Assembly: GCA_030690365.1 (NCBI GenBank)
Contig: JAUYGX010000143.1
Location: 1 to 58,671, forward strand
Length of the DNA stretch: 58,671 nucleotides
Reading direction: 5' to 3'
Source of the DNA: Bacteroidales bacterium
Lineage (GTDB): Bacteria; Bacteroidota; Bacteroidia; Bacteroidales; F082
How positions within the stretch are numbered: the stretch's first letter is position 1; each line of letters opens with the position of its first letter. Made by a program: the position numbers and the translations under genes. The notes beneath the pieces are model-generated. The model did not search any database. It was not told the origin of the DNA and was given only the letters and a program-made list of their open reading frames with translations. This document shows, piece after piece, positions 36,099 to 43,811 of this stretch.

Positions 36099-38186
36099 TT
36101 AGTATGTGCCAAAATATTTTCTCATAAACCACTCAAACGAAAGCAGTAAAACGATCAACAGAAACAGCAAAGGCAACGATTCCAGCTCAACCAGTTTTTC
36201 CTCGTAGCTGATGCTGCTTTTCAGGTTTCTTTGGTCAACCCACATCGGAATGCTGTCAATTTGGTCAGGGTATATCATGCTTCCATTGGTAGCTGTGGCC
36301 AGCTGATATAGCGTCCGGTGATTAGCCTGGTTATTCATGGCTTCAGCTGAAATTCCCGAAACCACAAACTCCCCGGTTTCAGTAAATTGTTTTCCCTGAC
36401 AATGGGCGGTGGAACTATATCGGTAGATTCCTTCGGGCAGAATCCCTAAATCTAGTGTATATCCCGTTTCGTTGGGTGAAAAAAGATATTGGAATCGTTC
36501 ACCCGATTCATTGGTGAGCGTAAGTGGAATTTCTTCTGTGGTAACAGGCTCAAAACTGGCGTTGAAACAGGTGGCCCGTAAAACGACCCGGTCGAATATG
36601 CTGAATTCATCCTGTGCAACAACCCGGAAAGGTCGCCGGTCGGTTTTGGCGATTAAATACTGAACACTCTTATTGATAAAGGTGTTGAAAGTGGAAAAAT
36701 CACCGGTTTTTAGAAAATTGTACATTCGCCATCTCCAGATTCCTTCACCAACAATGGCTCCTGTTTTTCTTTCCGGGTTTTGATAAAAGAGAACCAACGG
36801 GATTTCACTCGCAAATCCCTTGATGTTCTGGGTGCTAAAGAGGTATGAGGAAGGATTTACCTGATAACTTCCCAATGGAACTGTAAGCGGAGGGAACTGA
36901 TTGAATTCTTTTTGATCTTCGCTTGAAAAAGTAAACAGGCTAAAAGCAGGATCAACACTGGCAAAAGCATCTTCAGTTTTGTCGGCAGTGCTTAAAATAC
37001 TCAACCCGCCAAAGGAGCTGTTAAATCCGGCGATGTCGCTTTGATTTCCCAGAATAAACAGCGTTGGAATATTGGCGTTGGCGATTTGATCGAGTAATGC
37101 CTTTACTGGTTTGTTTTTGGCGGGTAACTGATGCAAAATAATCAAGTTGTAGTTTGTGGGATTTTCCTTAAAATCCTGAATATATGCCGTGGTTACCTCT
37201 AAATTTTTGTTGGTTTTTAAACTTTGGTTGAGTGCCGCAATGTCAGGGTGTGGCGAAAACGCCAACAGCAGTATCTTTTGTTTGTCTTCCACCACATTCA
37301 AAAATACATTGCGTGCATTGTTGCGGATGTTTTTTTCTCCCTGCAAAGGACTGATTTCAATATGAATCCGCTGTTTTCCTGGTTTTACAGCCTCAACAGG
37401 TATTGTAATTGACTGGGTGAAATGCTCTGATCGTATGGTAAAAATTTGTGAGAAAAGTGTTTTTCCAAAACCAACAGCCGTTAGATGTAGTTGTTGCCCT
37501 ATTAATTGGCTAGCCTCAATGGTGACTTCCATCGGTACCATGTCATCCAGAAAGGCGGTGCTATTCAGGCGGATTTCTTTGATGTTGGCATCCGTTTTTT
37601 CGGTGGTGTCGCCCAGTGCTACAGCCATAATGGGTACCTGAAGGTTTTGAGTAGTATACACAGGGTCGAAACCGGTGTTGTAATTACCATCGCCAATCAA
37701 CAATATTAAACCGGTGTTTTCGCCCGACCAGGCAGATTTCACAAAATCGAAAAAAGCTCCATAATCCGATTTGCCATCCAAAAAATCCGGAGAGTCACCT
37801 GATTTGATCTCTCCACCAAACAGATATGGTACTACCTCAACCGTTTCTCCCAACTTGTTCAGAACATTCTTCAGCTTCGATTGAAATTCGTTGTTGTAGT
37901 ATGCCGAATCGTCTGATTGCAGAATCGATGCCGAATTGTCGATTCCGACGATGATAACAGGCTTTTCAATATGTGAAATCCTTGATTTTAAGTAGGGTGA
38001 AAGCAATAAAAACGCAATTGTGCTTACAACTACAAACCTGGTTATAAAAAGAACAACCGTTAAAAAACGGCTTAATTTGTTTTTCTTATTAAAGAAATAA
38101 AGGATGCCGGCAAAAATCAATCCTGTTGCCAGAACTGGAATAATGCTCCACCAGGAATACGAAATAATCAAATCGGTTGGCCACAT
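36099..38186 (-). CDS. Membrane-anchored VWA-domain protein
   Basis: A 695-residue protein from the ATG at 38186 (a TTG 18 bp upstream is less likely). Two N-terminal membrane segments (about residues 10-28 and 38-60) precede a VWA-like domain: VGIDNSASI is the MIDAS motif and LILLIGDGNYNTG a later core strand. Beta-sandwich regions follow, and one more membrane segment lies at the C-terminus (LFLLIVLLLSFEWF). The layout resembles large Bat-like Bacteroidota proteins of unknown function. It is convergent with the sugar transferase; a terminator separates it from fabG upstream. Confidence 0.78.
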   Translation of the reverse strand: MWPTDLIISYSWWSIIPVLATGLIFAGILYFFNKKNKLSRFLTVVLFITRFVVVSTIAFLLLSPYLKSRISHIEKPVIIVGIDNSASILQSDDSAYYNNEFQSKLKNVLNKLGETVEVVPYLFGGEIKSGDSPDFLDGKSDYGAFFDFVKSAWSGENTGLILLIGDGNYNTGFDPVYTTQNLQVPIMAVALGDTTEKTDANIKEIRLNSTAFLDDMVPMEVTIEASQLIGQQLHLTAVGFGKTLFSQIFTIRSEHFTQSITIPVEAVKPGKQRIHIEISPLQGEKNIRNNARNVFLNVVEDKQKILLLAFSPHPDIAALNQSLKTNKNLEVTTAYIQDFKENPTNYNLIILHQLPAKNKPVKALLDQIANANIPTLFILGNQSDIAGFNSSFGGLSILSTADKTEDAFASVDPAFSLFTFSSEDQKEFNQFPPLTVPLGSYQVNPSSYLFSTQNIKGFASEIPLVLFYQNPERKTGAIVGEGIWRWRMYNFLKTGDFSTFNTFINKSVQYLIAKTDRRPFRVVAQDEFSIFDRVVLRATCFNASFEPVTTEEIPLTLTNESGERFQYLFSPNETGYTLDLGILPEGIYRYSSTAHCQGKQFTETGEFVVSGISAEAMNNQANHRTLYQLATATNGSMIYPDQIDSIPMWVDQRNLKSSISYEEKLVELESLPLLFLLIVLLLSFEWFMRKYFGTY

Positions 38187-38233
38187 AGGTGTGATTTGTT
38201 GCAAAAGTAAAGAAATGCCCGTTTCGCTAACTA

Positions 38234-38267
38234 AAAAAAGCGCAAACGAACTGCCTGCGCTTTTTTA
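38234..38267 (-). terminator. Terminator of fabG
   Basis: Minus-strand stem of AAAAAAGCGCA and TGCGCTTTTTT with a T tract, 20 bp past the fabG stop codon. Confidence 0.85.
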
Positions 38268-38286
38268 AAATTTAAATGCCTTTCCG

Positions 38287-39033
38287 TTAGGTGTCCATTC
38301 CTCCGCAGACGTTGATCACCTGACCCGATACATAAGTGGAAAGATCGGAAGCCAGAAATACAGCCACATTGGCAACGTCGTCAGGTTGACCTGCACGCCG
38401 TAAGGGGATGTTTTTTATCCATTCAACCCGCACTTCGTCTGAGAGTTTGTGGGTCATTTCGGTCTCAATAAAACCCGGGGCAATGGCGTTGCACCTGATA
38501 TTCCGGGAACCAAGCTCCTGGGCAATCGACTTGGTAAAACCAATCAATCCGGCTTTTGAAGCAGCATAATTCGACTGACCGGCATTGCCACTTACCCCCA
38601 CCACCGAACTCATGTTAATGATGGAACCGCTACGCTGCTTCATCATAACGCGCTGCACGGCTTTGGTTAGATTAAAAGCTGATTTGAGGTTGACGTTTAG
38701 TACCATGTCCCAATCTTTTTCCTGCATCCGCATGAGCAGGTTATCGCGTGTTATTCCTGCATTATTGATCAGGATGTCGATGGTGCCAAAGTCGGCCACC
38801 ACCTGATCGATTAGTTTTTCACCATCATCATAGAGCGCTGCATTCGATGCATATCCTTTTGCTTTTACGCCAAGGGCCTCAATTTGCGCTTCCGTTGTTT
38901 CCATATTTTCATCCCGGTTTAAATCGGAAAATGCAACATTGGCACCTTCACTGGCGAATTTCAAGGCAATGGCTTTTCCAATCCCTCTGGCTGCACCTGT
39001 GATCAGTGCAGTTTTACCTGCTAATAACTTCAT
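38287..39033 (-). CDS. fabG: 3-oxoacyl-ACP reductase FabG
   Basis: NADPH-dependent reductase of fatty-acid elongation, 248 residues. It has the cofactor motif TGAARGIGKA, NNAGITRDNLLMRM, the catalytic Ser in NMSSVVG, and YAASKAG. The C-terminus VSGQVINVCGGMDT is typical of FabG. It is not next to acpP or fabF, which is usual for Bacteroidota. The -7 element at 39059-39066 lies 26 bases before the start and a terminator follows, so it is monocistronic. Confidence 0.93.
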   Translation of the reverse strand: MKLLAGKTALITGAARGIGKAIALKFASEGANVAFSDLNRDENMETTEAQIEALGVKAKGYASNAALYDDGEKLIDQVVADFGTIDILINNAGITRDNLLMRMQEKDWDMVLNVNLKSAFNLTKAVQRVMMKQRSGSIINMSSVVGVSGNAGQSNYAASKAGLIGFTKSIAQELGSRNIRCNAIAPGFIETEMTHKLSDEVRVEWIKNIPLRRAGQPDDVANVAVFLASDLSTYVSGQVINVCGGMDT

Positions 39034-39058
39034 GTTTTTTGCGTTTAGATTCAGGTGC

Positions 39059-39066
39059 CAAATATA
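39059..39066 (-). promoter_or_regulatory. Promoter -7 element of fabG
   Basis: Minus-strand TATATTTG matches TAnnTTTG. Confidence 0.45.
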
Positions 39067-39137
39067 GTATTTTATCTATAATTCGGAATAATTCGAAATC
39101 CCGGCCTCCAAATTGAGCCTTTTTGCCAAATCGTGGC

Positions 39138-39145
39138 TATCTTTG
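39138..39145 (+). promoter_or_regulatory. Promoter -7 element of the second SDR gene
   Basis: TATCTTTG, 20 bases before the ATG at 39165, with a TTGA near -33 (39113). Confidence 0.45.
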
Positions 39146-39164
39146 TTTTGCAAGATCACAATAA

Positions 39165-39980
39165 ATGATGAAAACAATTTTGGTTACCGGTGCAACGGAT
39201 GGTATTGGAAAACAGGTGGCTAGTCAGTCTGCCGGGTTGGGACACATGGTTATCGTTCACGGTCGTAATGCGAAGCGGGTACATGAAACAATGACCGAAA
39301 TTAAATCCAAGAACCCCAAAGCCAGGGTAGAATCAGTGGTGGCCGATTTTGAAGACCTCCATAATGTCGACCGGATGGTTGGCGAGTTGGAAAGTCGCGG
39401 ATTAAAACCGGATGTTTTGTTGAACAATGCCGGCCTGATTAATTTTGATCGTGAACTTTTGGCCAACGGTCTTGAGAAGACCTTTATGGTAAACTACCTG
39501 TCTTCTTTTTATCTCACCAGGAAATTGTTGCCTGTACTGCTTAAATCCAATCATCCCAGAATTGTGAATATCAGCTCCATGGCTCAATCAGGGAGCATTG
39601 ATTTCAACAACCTAAATGGGAACAAACGGTTTGATGGTTACGAGGCCTATGCACTTTCAAAATTATGTAATGTATTGTTCACCTATAAGTTACATCGTTT
39701 GTATCAACATTCAGGGTTGTTAGCGGTTTGTCTGCATCCTGGTGGCATTAATACCAAAATCCTCAGAAAAGGTTGGGGTATAGGGGGTGCTTCTGTTGAA
39801 GTGGGTGCCGAGCGTGAACTGTTTGCGGCGTTCTCCGATGAAGTGCTGAACTTTTCTGGCATGTATCTGGTGAACAATATGCCTGCCAAATCGGCGGCTA
39901 TTTCATATGATGAACATGTTCAGGATCGGCTGTGGCAAATTAGTTCCGATTTGTGTGGTTTAAGTGTAAAGCCTGAATAG
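39165..39980 (+). CDS. Short-chain dehydrogenase, retinol-dehydrogenase-like
   Basis: A 271-residue SDR oxidoreductase. The NAD(P) motif is TGATDGIGKQ, then LLNNAGLINF, NISSMAQ with the catalytic serine, and YALSKLCN with the Tyr and Lys. The C-terminal part (VCLHPGGINTKIL) resembles the retinol dehydrogenase/WWOX-like SDR group. The substrate is unknown. It is divergent from fabG and alone. Two adjacent ATG codons (39165, 39168) could both serve as start. Confidence 0.88.
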   Translation: MMKTILVTGATDGIGKQVASQSAGLGHMVIVHGRNAKRVHETMTEIKSKNPKARVESVVADFEDLHNVDRMVGELESRGLKPDVLLNNAGLINFDRELLANGLEKTFMVNYLSSFYLTRKLLPVLLKSNHPRIVNISSMAQSGSIDFNNLNGNKRFDGYEAYALSKLCNVLFTYKLHRLYQHSGLLAVCLHPGGINTKILRKGWGIGGASVEVGAERELFAAFSDEVLNFSGMYLVNNMPAKSAAISYDEHVQDRLWQISSDLCGLSVKPE

Positions 39981-40138
39981 AAAAGGCCACCAACCAAATA
40001 CCGATGATTTCAGTTCTGGGCCATGCCACAATTTAGCAATAGGTCGATGGAATTAGTTAAAATTAAAATACTGATCCTTCATGCGTTTGTTGATTAAAAG
40101 GATTATATTGCAGCATTCATTTTCGTAATTTGGCGGCT

Positions 40139-42643
40139 ATGTTCCAATTTAAAAGGATACGCACACGTTTAATTTTCTGGTTTTTAATTTTGGGCCTGGT
40201 TCCCCTCATCATGGGTATCACCGCAAATTATATCCATCGGTTAAGATCGATGCGGGAGTCAGGTTATGAAAAATTAATGGCTATCCGCGATATGAAAGCC
40301 GAACAAATAGGATACTGGCTGAGCAACAGATCCATGGAGGTAAAAAAAATATCGAAGGATACACTATTGTGCGACCTATTGACTTCACTACAAGCTCCAC
40401 ACCTGTTGACGGATAAAACATCTCTTCATAGCAAATTAGCTCAACTCAGAGAAAGGTATTTGTTGGAATTTCAGGAATTTATCGATTTGCAGTTAGTGGT
40501 TTACAACGTAGGTCGAATGCGGGTTTCAACAGGAGACAGTTTGTTGAAAATTTCTAAAAGCCGCAGCGATTCATTTGAAAGGGCGATGACTTCGGGCGTG
40601 TTGACTGTGAGCAGGGTTTTCATTGAATCAGAAAGGCGTTTTATGGCTTTTTCAATTCCGGTGTTTTCGAATACAGGCACCGACTCAAATCAGATTGCAG
40701 GCGTGTTGCAAGCCATCGTGGATGTAGATAAATCACTCAAACCCATTCTAAAACCGGAGACTGAATTGGGTAAGACCGGAGAGATCTATCTCGTAAATGC
40801 AGACGGAATGGCCGTCAGCAGTTTGTTGAAGGAACCAGAGACCACTTTTTATTTCCAGTTATTATCGAAACCGGCAGTGATGGCTAAAAATGGTGGAGAA
40901 GGCCTGATAAACACACACGATTATAAAAAGAAAGGCGTTTTGGCTGCTTTTACTTTTATTCCAATTATACATTGGGGTTTAGTGGTGAAACAGGACTTAT
41001 ATGAAATTAACCAGCCTTTGATGCACCTGCTACTTGATTTTATTTTGTTGCTTATATTTTCGGTGGTTATTTTGGTAGCGATGGCTTCAATGGTTGCCGA
41101 ATCCATTTCGCGGCCAATCATCGGCCTTGCCAATCAGGCAACGAAAATTAAGAAAGAAGACTTTGAAAAAATTTCTGTTTCTTCAAAGGATGAAATAGGC
41201 CTGTTGGCCAAGTCCTTCAACGAAATGGGTGAGCATATCCAACAAAAACTATACATGCAAGAAGGCATGTCGGTGATCTCAGGTTCACTGGTAGGATCAG
41301 TTTCGATGAATTTATTTACTATAAATCTGCTTTCATCGCTGGTTCAGGTTTCCGGGGCAAAATCTGCCGCCATTTTAAAAGATGCGGATGGCAGTGACGG
41401 AAAATGGTTAACGCTGATGCAAAAATGGCCCGAAGAAAGTAATCGCTGGTTTAACAAATCAATCATAAATGGAACGGTTGTAAAGGAAAAACTGAATGGT
41501 GCAACTACTCATGTCGGGCTTGTAACGGGTGCTCGTTTATCTGATTTGGGAATTAATAATGAAATTTTCCCTGTAGTTGACCTGATACTAATTCCCATAA
41601 AGGTGGATAATAATCTACAGGCCATCATCATGCTGATTTCAAATGAGAAATTTAAACATGAAGTAGTGGAGACCATCGAACAAACCCGTGACACCATGAT
41701 CATTGGCTATTCAAATGCACGGGCTACCGAACGATTATCCATCATGGCCAGCAACCTTTACGAAATTAATCAGCGGCTGGAATTCCAAACAGATGAATTG
41801 AAGGAGCAATCAGTGCAACTCAAGAAAACAGCCAGTGAGCTGGAGAAAAGAAATGCTCAGCTTGAATTTCAACGCGAGCAGGTCGAAAGCGTGAGTCTGC
41901 TTAAAATTGAGTTTTTGTCGAATATGAGCCATGAACTCCGCACCCCGCTTCATGTTATACTTACATTAACAGGAGTGATACGGAGTGGGTTAGCCGATAG
42001 ATTGTCTATGGAAGAGTCAGAATATCTGGATGTTATAGAACGAAATGGTAAATTGTTGCTTAAATTAATTAACGATATTCTCGACTTAAGCCGAATTGAA
42101 GCCGGTAAACTGGATCCTGTGTTGCGACCTGTTCCACTTGTCGTTTTACTCGAAAATGTGATGGCCAATATTCAGGCACTTGCTGTGGAAAAAGAGTTGG
42201 ATTTTACGCTATCAAGCGAGGAAGAAATTCCCATGATTCTTTCTGATGACGAAAAGCTCTATCAGGTTTTTCAAAATATTATCGGAAATGCCATAAAGTT
42301 TACCAATAAAGGTTTTGTACGTGTAGTGGTACTTAAAGAAAACGAATGGATTGTGGTGAAGGTAATCGATTCGGGTATAGGTATGGAAGAAAATCAGCAA
42401 TATTTGATTTTTGAAGAATTCAGACAAATTGATGGCTCCACTTCCAGGGGATTTCAGGGTACCGGACTGGGATTGACCATAGCTCGAAAAACAATTGAAT
42501 TGCTGGGAGGATACATCAAAGTAAAGAGTAAACCCGGAAATGGCAGTACCTTTTTTATTTATATCCCGGCTAGCTATTTGCCTCTTGGACATGAAACTGA
42601 AGTTAATCTGGAATCAACCAATGCTCCCTATAATGAAGTTTAA
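40139..42643 (+). CDS. Membrane sensor histidine kinase (Cache-HAMP-GAF-HisKA)
   Basis: An 834-residue inner-membrane kinase. TM1 is at about residues 10-30; a periplasmic Cache-like domain spans about 35-295; TM2 is at about 297-322; then come HAMP (about 322-375), a GAF-like region (about 385-530) and a coiled coil. HisKA has MSHELRTP with phospho-accepting His598. The HATPase shows N-box NIIGNAIKFT, G1 DSGIGM and G2 GTGLGLTIA. No receiver is fused. It is the first gene of an operon; its last 11 bases overlap the next gene. The GAF assignment is less sure than the rest. Confidence 0.9.
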   Translation: MFQFKRIRTRLIFWFLILGLVPLIMGITANYIHRLRSMRESGYEKLMAIRDMKAEQIGYWLSNRSMEVKKISKDTLLCDLLTSLQAPHLLTDKTSLHSKLAQLRERYLLEFQEFIDLQLVVYNVGRMRVSTGDSLLKISKSRSDSFERAMTSGVLTVSRVFIESERRFMAFSIPVFSNTGTDSNQIAGVLQAIVDVDKSLKPILKPETELGKTGEIYLVNADGMAVSSLLKEPETTFYFQLLSKPAVMAKNGGEGLINTHDYKKKGVLAAFTFIPIIHWGLVVKQDLYEINQPLMHLLLDFILLLIFSVVILVAMASMVAESISRPIIGLANQATKIKKEDFEKISVSSKDEIGLLAKSFNEMGEHIQQKLYMQEGMSVISGSLVGSVSMNLFTINLLSSLVQVSGAKSAAILKDADGSDGKWLTLMQKWPEESNRWFNKSIINGTVVKEKLNGATTHVGLVTGARLSDLGINNEIFPVVDLILIPIKVDNNLQAIIMLISNEKFKHEVVETIEQTRDTMIIGYSNARATERLSIMASNLYEINQRLEFQTDELKEQSVQLKKTASELEKRNAQLEFQREQVESVSLLKIEFLSNMSHELRTPLHVILTLTGVIRSGLADRLSMEESEYLDVIERNGKLLLKLINDILDLSRIEAGKLDPVLRPVPLVVLLENVMANIQALAVEKELDFTLSSEEEIPMILSDDEKLYQVFQNIIGNAIKFTNKGFVRVVVLKENEWIVVKVIDSGIGMEENQQYLIFEEFRQIDGSTSRGFQGTGLGLTIARKTIELLGGYIKVKSKPGNGSTFFIYIPASYLPLGHETEVNLESTNAPYNEV

Positions 42644-43805
42644 TAAAATAAAATCTATCATTTGGCTTCAGCCATGGCTCCTGCTGGTTTTTGTGGTGGG
42701 ATTGTGGTGGGTGTTCAGCCGCATCATCGGTGAGGAAAGGTTAAGCTACGGATCCATCGATTCATCAGTTAATATTCCGAATAATTACCAGTATGCATTC
42801 ACCGATTCTACCCAAGTCATCGAAATGGGGGTTCAGCCCCTTTGGATGCCTGTAGCCATTATTATACAGGTTATGAAACACGATCAGGTGTTGAAAGAAA
42901 TGCTGGCTCTGCGTAACCAGGAAATCCGGTATTATCCTTTCTATAATGGTACTGATATATTTACCAGGATGGGCGGTGGGATGCTGGAAGGGGGTGTGGC
43001 AGGTGATATGCCCGTACTACTTGGAATTAACAAGTATCAGATAGATGTGGTTTCTCCAATTCAGGAGGGCTTTACCTCACTGGTTTCTTCCCGTTTTAAG
43101 CTGGTTTCTGAATTGAAACATAAACGAATCGGATATACTTATGGTACAAATGCACATTATGCACTGCTTTCGAATTTGAATTCATATGGGCTGCAACCCG
43201 ATGATGTGGAACTGGTCCCCATGAATATTTATCACATGATTGATGCACTGCATGATAACAATATCGATGCTTATTCGGCCTGGGAGCCTTTTCCGGGTAT
43301 TGCCGTTCATAAATATAGCGACCAGGTTAGCATTACCCGCACTTATTCTATTGGATTTATGTTTTTTACCCAGGAATTTTTGCGTCTGAACCGTGAATCG
43401 GTTATGTTGATTGTAGCCGCTGAAATAAGGGCTTTTAACTGGCTTCAGGCCAGTAGGGGCAACTTGCTTAAAGGAGTGGAGTGGGCACTGGATGAATCAC
43501 AAAAGTTTTATCCAAATGGTAAAATGCAACTTACAAATTATCAGATTTCTACCATTGCAAGAAAAGATATACTAACCAATTCCGATTTGCCTTCGTTAAA
43601 CGACAACCTTTTGGATACAACCGGTTTTATTGCCAATGAATTTCGATTTCTTCAACAATATCACTTTATTGCAGATAGTGTAAAATGGCAGGAGTTTAGC
43701 TCACATTTTATGCAGGATATGGTACCTGAGATTCAAAAAAACCCTTCCCGCTTTCGGTTACATGACTTCAATTACAACCTTAACACTATTTCCCCAACTA
43801 AATAA
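42633..43805 (+). CDS. Membrane-anchored substrate-binding protein (NMT1/SsuA-like)
   Basis: A 390-residue protein with one N-terminal membrane anchor (WLQPWLLLVFVVGLWWVF) and a periplasmic type II binding-protein fold. Segments such as EMGVQPLWMPVAI, GGMLEGGVAGDMPVLLG and IDAYSAWEPFPGIAVHK resemble nitrate, sulfonate and thiamine-precursor ABC-binding proteins. No ABC permease or ATPase is nearby; it sits between two kinase genes, overlapping the first by 11 bp and ending 6 bp before the second. A sensory role is therefore likely (inference). The ATG at 42621 is an alternative start. Confidence 0.8.
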   Translation: MKFNKIKSIIWLQPWLLLVFVVGLWWVFSRIIGEERLSYGSIDSSVNIPNNYQYAFTDSTQVIEMGVQPLWMPVAIIIQVMKHDQVLKEMLALRNQEIRYYPFYNGTDIFTRMGGGMLEGGVAGDMPVLLGINKYQIDVVSPIQEGFTSLVSSRFKLVSELKHKRIGYTYGTNAHYALLSNLNSYGLQPDDVELVPMNIYHMIDALHDNNIDAYSAWEPFPGIAVHKYSDQVSITRTYSIGFMFFTQEFLRLNRESVMLIVAAEIRAFNWLQASRGNLLKGVEWALDESQKFYPNGKMQLTNYQISTIARKDILTNSDLPSLNDNLLDTTGFIANEFRFLQQYHFIADSVKWQEFSSHFMQDMVPEIQKNPSRFRLHDFNYNLNTISPTK

Positions 43806-43811
43806 AAATAC

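Noticed and set aside
38186-38204. TTG start for the VWA protein
   Set aside because: The ATG 18 bp downstream already includes the full first membrane segment.
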